This document shows, one piece after another, positions 63,241-64,000 of a stretch of DNA of 64,000 bases (its first letter is position 1; each line of letters starts with the position of its first letter). Origin of the DNA: an uncultured Pseudodesulfovibrio sp. (GTDB lineage Bacteria; Desulfobacterota; Desulfovibrionia; Desulfovibrionales; Desulfovibrionaceae); assembly GCF_963662885.1 (NCBI RefSeq), contig NZ_OY760059.1, forward strand, positions 1,116,001-1,180,000, written 5' to 3'. The notes below the pieces were generated by a model. It made no database searches. It was not told the DNA's origin and saw only the letters and a list, made by a program, of their open reading frames with translations. A program made the position numbers and the translations under genes.

Positions 63241-64000
63241 CTATGAGAGCCAGAGAACAAAAACATCATCCGCCCCCTCCTTGCTGCGGTTCCCGGGCCA
63301 GGGTCGCCCGGCTGCGGGCTCCTGGCGCTTGACCGTCATTCCCTTCCCCTTGAGCACGGGGATAATCCCCATCCTGGCCAGGGTCTCGATCGCCCGGCGC
63401 ACGGGCATCCCCTCGATGTTCGGCACCGTGCCGTCGTCGATCCTGGCCACGGGCGCGGGCACGGCTTCGGCCAGCGGCTCGTTGGCCAATTCGTCCACCG
63501 TGGGGACATCCTCAACCGTGGCGTGCAGGGTCTCGGACAGCTGGCCGTGGTAAGCCAGGGTCCGCACGGTCACTTCGCGGCAGACAGGGGCCGCGACCAT
63601 GGAGCCGTAGTTGGCCTTCTGCGGTTCGTCGATCATGGTGATGACCAGCAGCTCCGGGTCCTGCGCAGGAACCAGGGCCACGAAGGAGGACAGGTACTGA
63701 TCGCCGTAGCCACCCTCTTTGGAGGCCTTCTGGGCGGTGCCGGTCTTGCCCGCCATGGTGATGCCCTCGATACGCGCGCTGCGTCCGGTGCCGTCCTCCT
63801 GAACCACCTCTTCCATCATCTTCAGGACCGTGGCCGCAGTCTCGGGGGTGAAGACCTGAATGGAGGCGTTCTTGCGCTCGGTCCTGGGGGACAGAATGAG
63901 ATTCAGGTCGCGGGTGGCGCCCTGATTGGCCAGGCAGAGGAAGGCGTGGGCCAGCTGCACGGCGGTCACGCCGATGGACTGTCCGAAGCTGATGCAGGCC
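63241..64000 (-). CDS. Penicillin-binding protein (FtsI-type) with PASTA domain, C-terminal part
   Basis: Only the last 253 residues are in the window; the gene runs off the right edge. The transpeptidase end shows SFGQSIGVTAVQLAHAF, the MAGKTGTAQKAS motif (KTG box) and the FVALVPAQDPELLVI strand. A single PASTA-type domain follows (VPNIEGMPVRRAIETLARMGI) with a basic tail. Position ahead of murE is that of ftsI in the division cluster. A lone C-terminal PASTA domain on FtsI is known in this group. The active-site SxxK lies outside the window. Confidence 0.9.
   Translation of the reverse strand, partial: ACISFGQSIGVTAVQLAHAFLCLANQGATRDLNLILSPRTERKNASIQVFTPETAATVLKMMEEVVQEDGTGRSARIEGITMAGKTGTAQKASKEGGYGDQYLSSFVALVPAQDPELLVITMIDEPQKANYGSMVAAPVCREVTVRTLAYHGQLSETLHATVEDVPTVDELANEPLAEAVPAPVARIDDGTVPNIEGMPVRRAIETLARMGIIPVLKGKGMTVKRQEPAAGRPWPGNRSKEGADDVFVLWLS

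Noticed and set aside
63216..63269. murE start at 63269
   Set aside because: It has a good ribosome site but adds 18 residues not expected for the family and overlaps the PBP gene; the ribosome-like AAGGAGG is also coding sequence there.

Overview
The window looks like chromosome of a Desulfovibrionaceae sulfate reducer (Desulfovibrio or Pseudodesulfovibrio type). The base composition is GC-rich. The neighbourhoods radC-holA-lptE-leuS-nusB-ribH, rpmB/rpmF-plsX-fabHG-acpP-fabF-glyA, and a murE-to-ftsZ division cluster without ddl fit that group. Assignment is by gene order and protein style only, because no rRNA gene is present. I found no tRNA, rRNA, CRISPR array, transposase or phage gene.

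Layout. 0-8 kb: hemC with an FmdB-type zinc-ribbon gene (minus); two tandem TPR genes separated by a structured leader; a 121-nt near-perfect hairpin; a secreted Ntn-type amidase; lon. 8-24.5 kb, mostly minus: acylphosphatase, radC, holA, lptE, leuS, nusB, and the riboflavin genes ribH, ribBA, ribE, ribD with a dCMP deaminase. The riboflavin set is broken up by a diguanylate cyclase, a glycosyltransferase, a 1-kb island of palindromes and three tandem orphan solute-binding proteins. 24.5-29.6 kb, plus: an envelope-stress or metal-response module consisting of a sigma-54 promoter with upstream dyads, a ZraP-like periplasmic protein, a DUF4405 membrane protein, a sensor kinase and a sigma-54 activator. 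30-38 kb: mixed accessory genes (alpha/beta hydrolase, GNCQ protein, MBL hydrolase, porin, HDOD, NifU-like, gltX, SHOCT). 38-45.7 kb: rpmB (minus), then DUF177-rpmF-plsX-fabH-fabG-acpP-fabF and glyA (plus). 45.8-64 kb, all minus: a PBP with PASTA domain (cut by the right edge), then murE, murF, mraY, murD, ftsW, murG, murC, murB, ftsQ, ftsA, ftsZ, a radical SAM gene, a fourth solute-binding protein, a dienelactone-hydrolase-like gene and a VanX-like dipeptidase.

How the genes work together. The 38-44 kb block couples ribosomal protein L32 to the start of fatty-acid synthesis (PlsX, FabH, FabG, ACP, FabF). The right-hand block carries lipid II synthesis from UDP-MurNAc through MurG together with divisome assembly. 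MurE has the DNPR motif expected for meso-diaminopimelate peptidoglycan. The rib genes encode the whole route from GTP to riboflavin, though not as one transcript. The most distinctive unit is the 24.5-29.6 kb module, which has sequence evidence for autoregulation through sigma-54. A family of intergenic hairpin repeats is scattered between 29 and 46 kb; one copy supplies the Shine-Dalgarno sequence of gltX.
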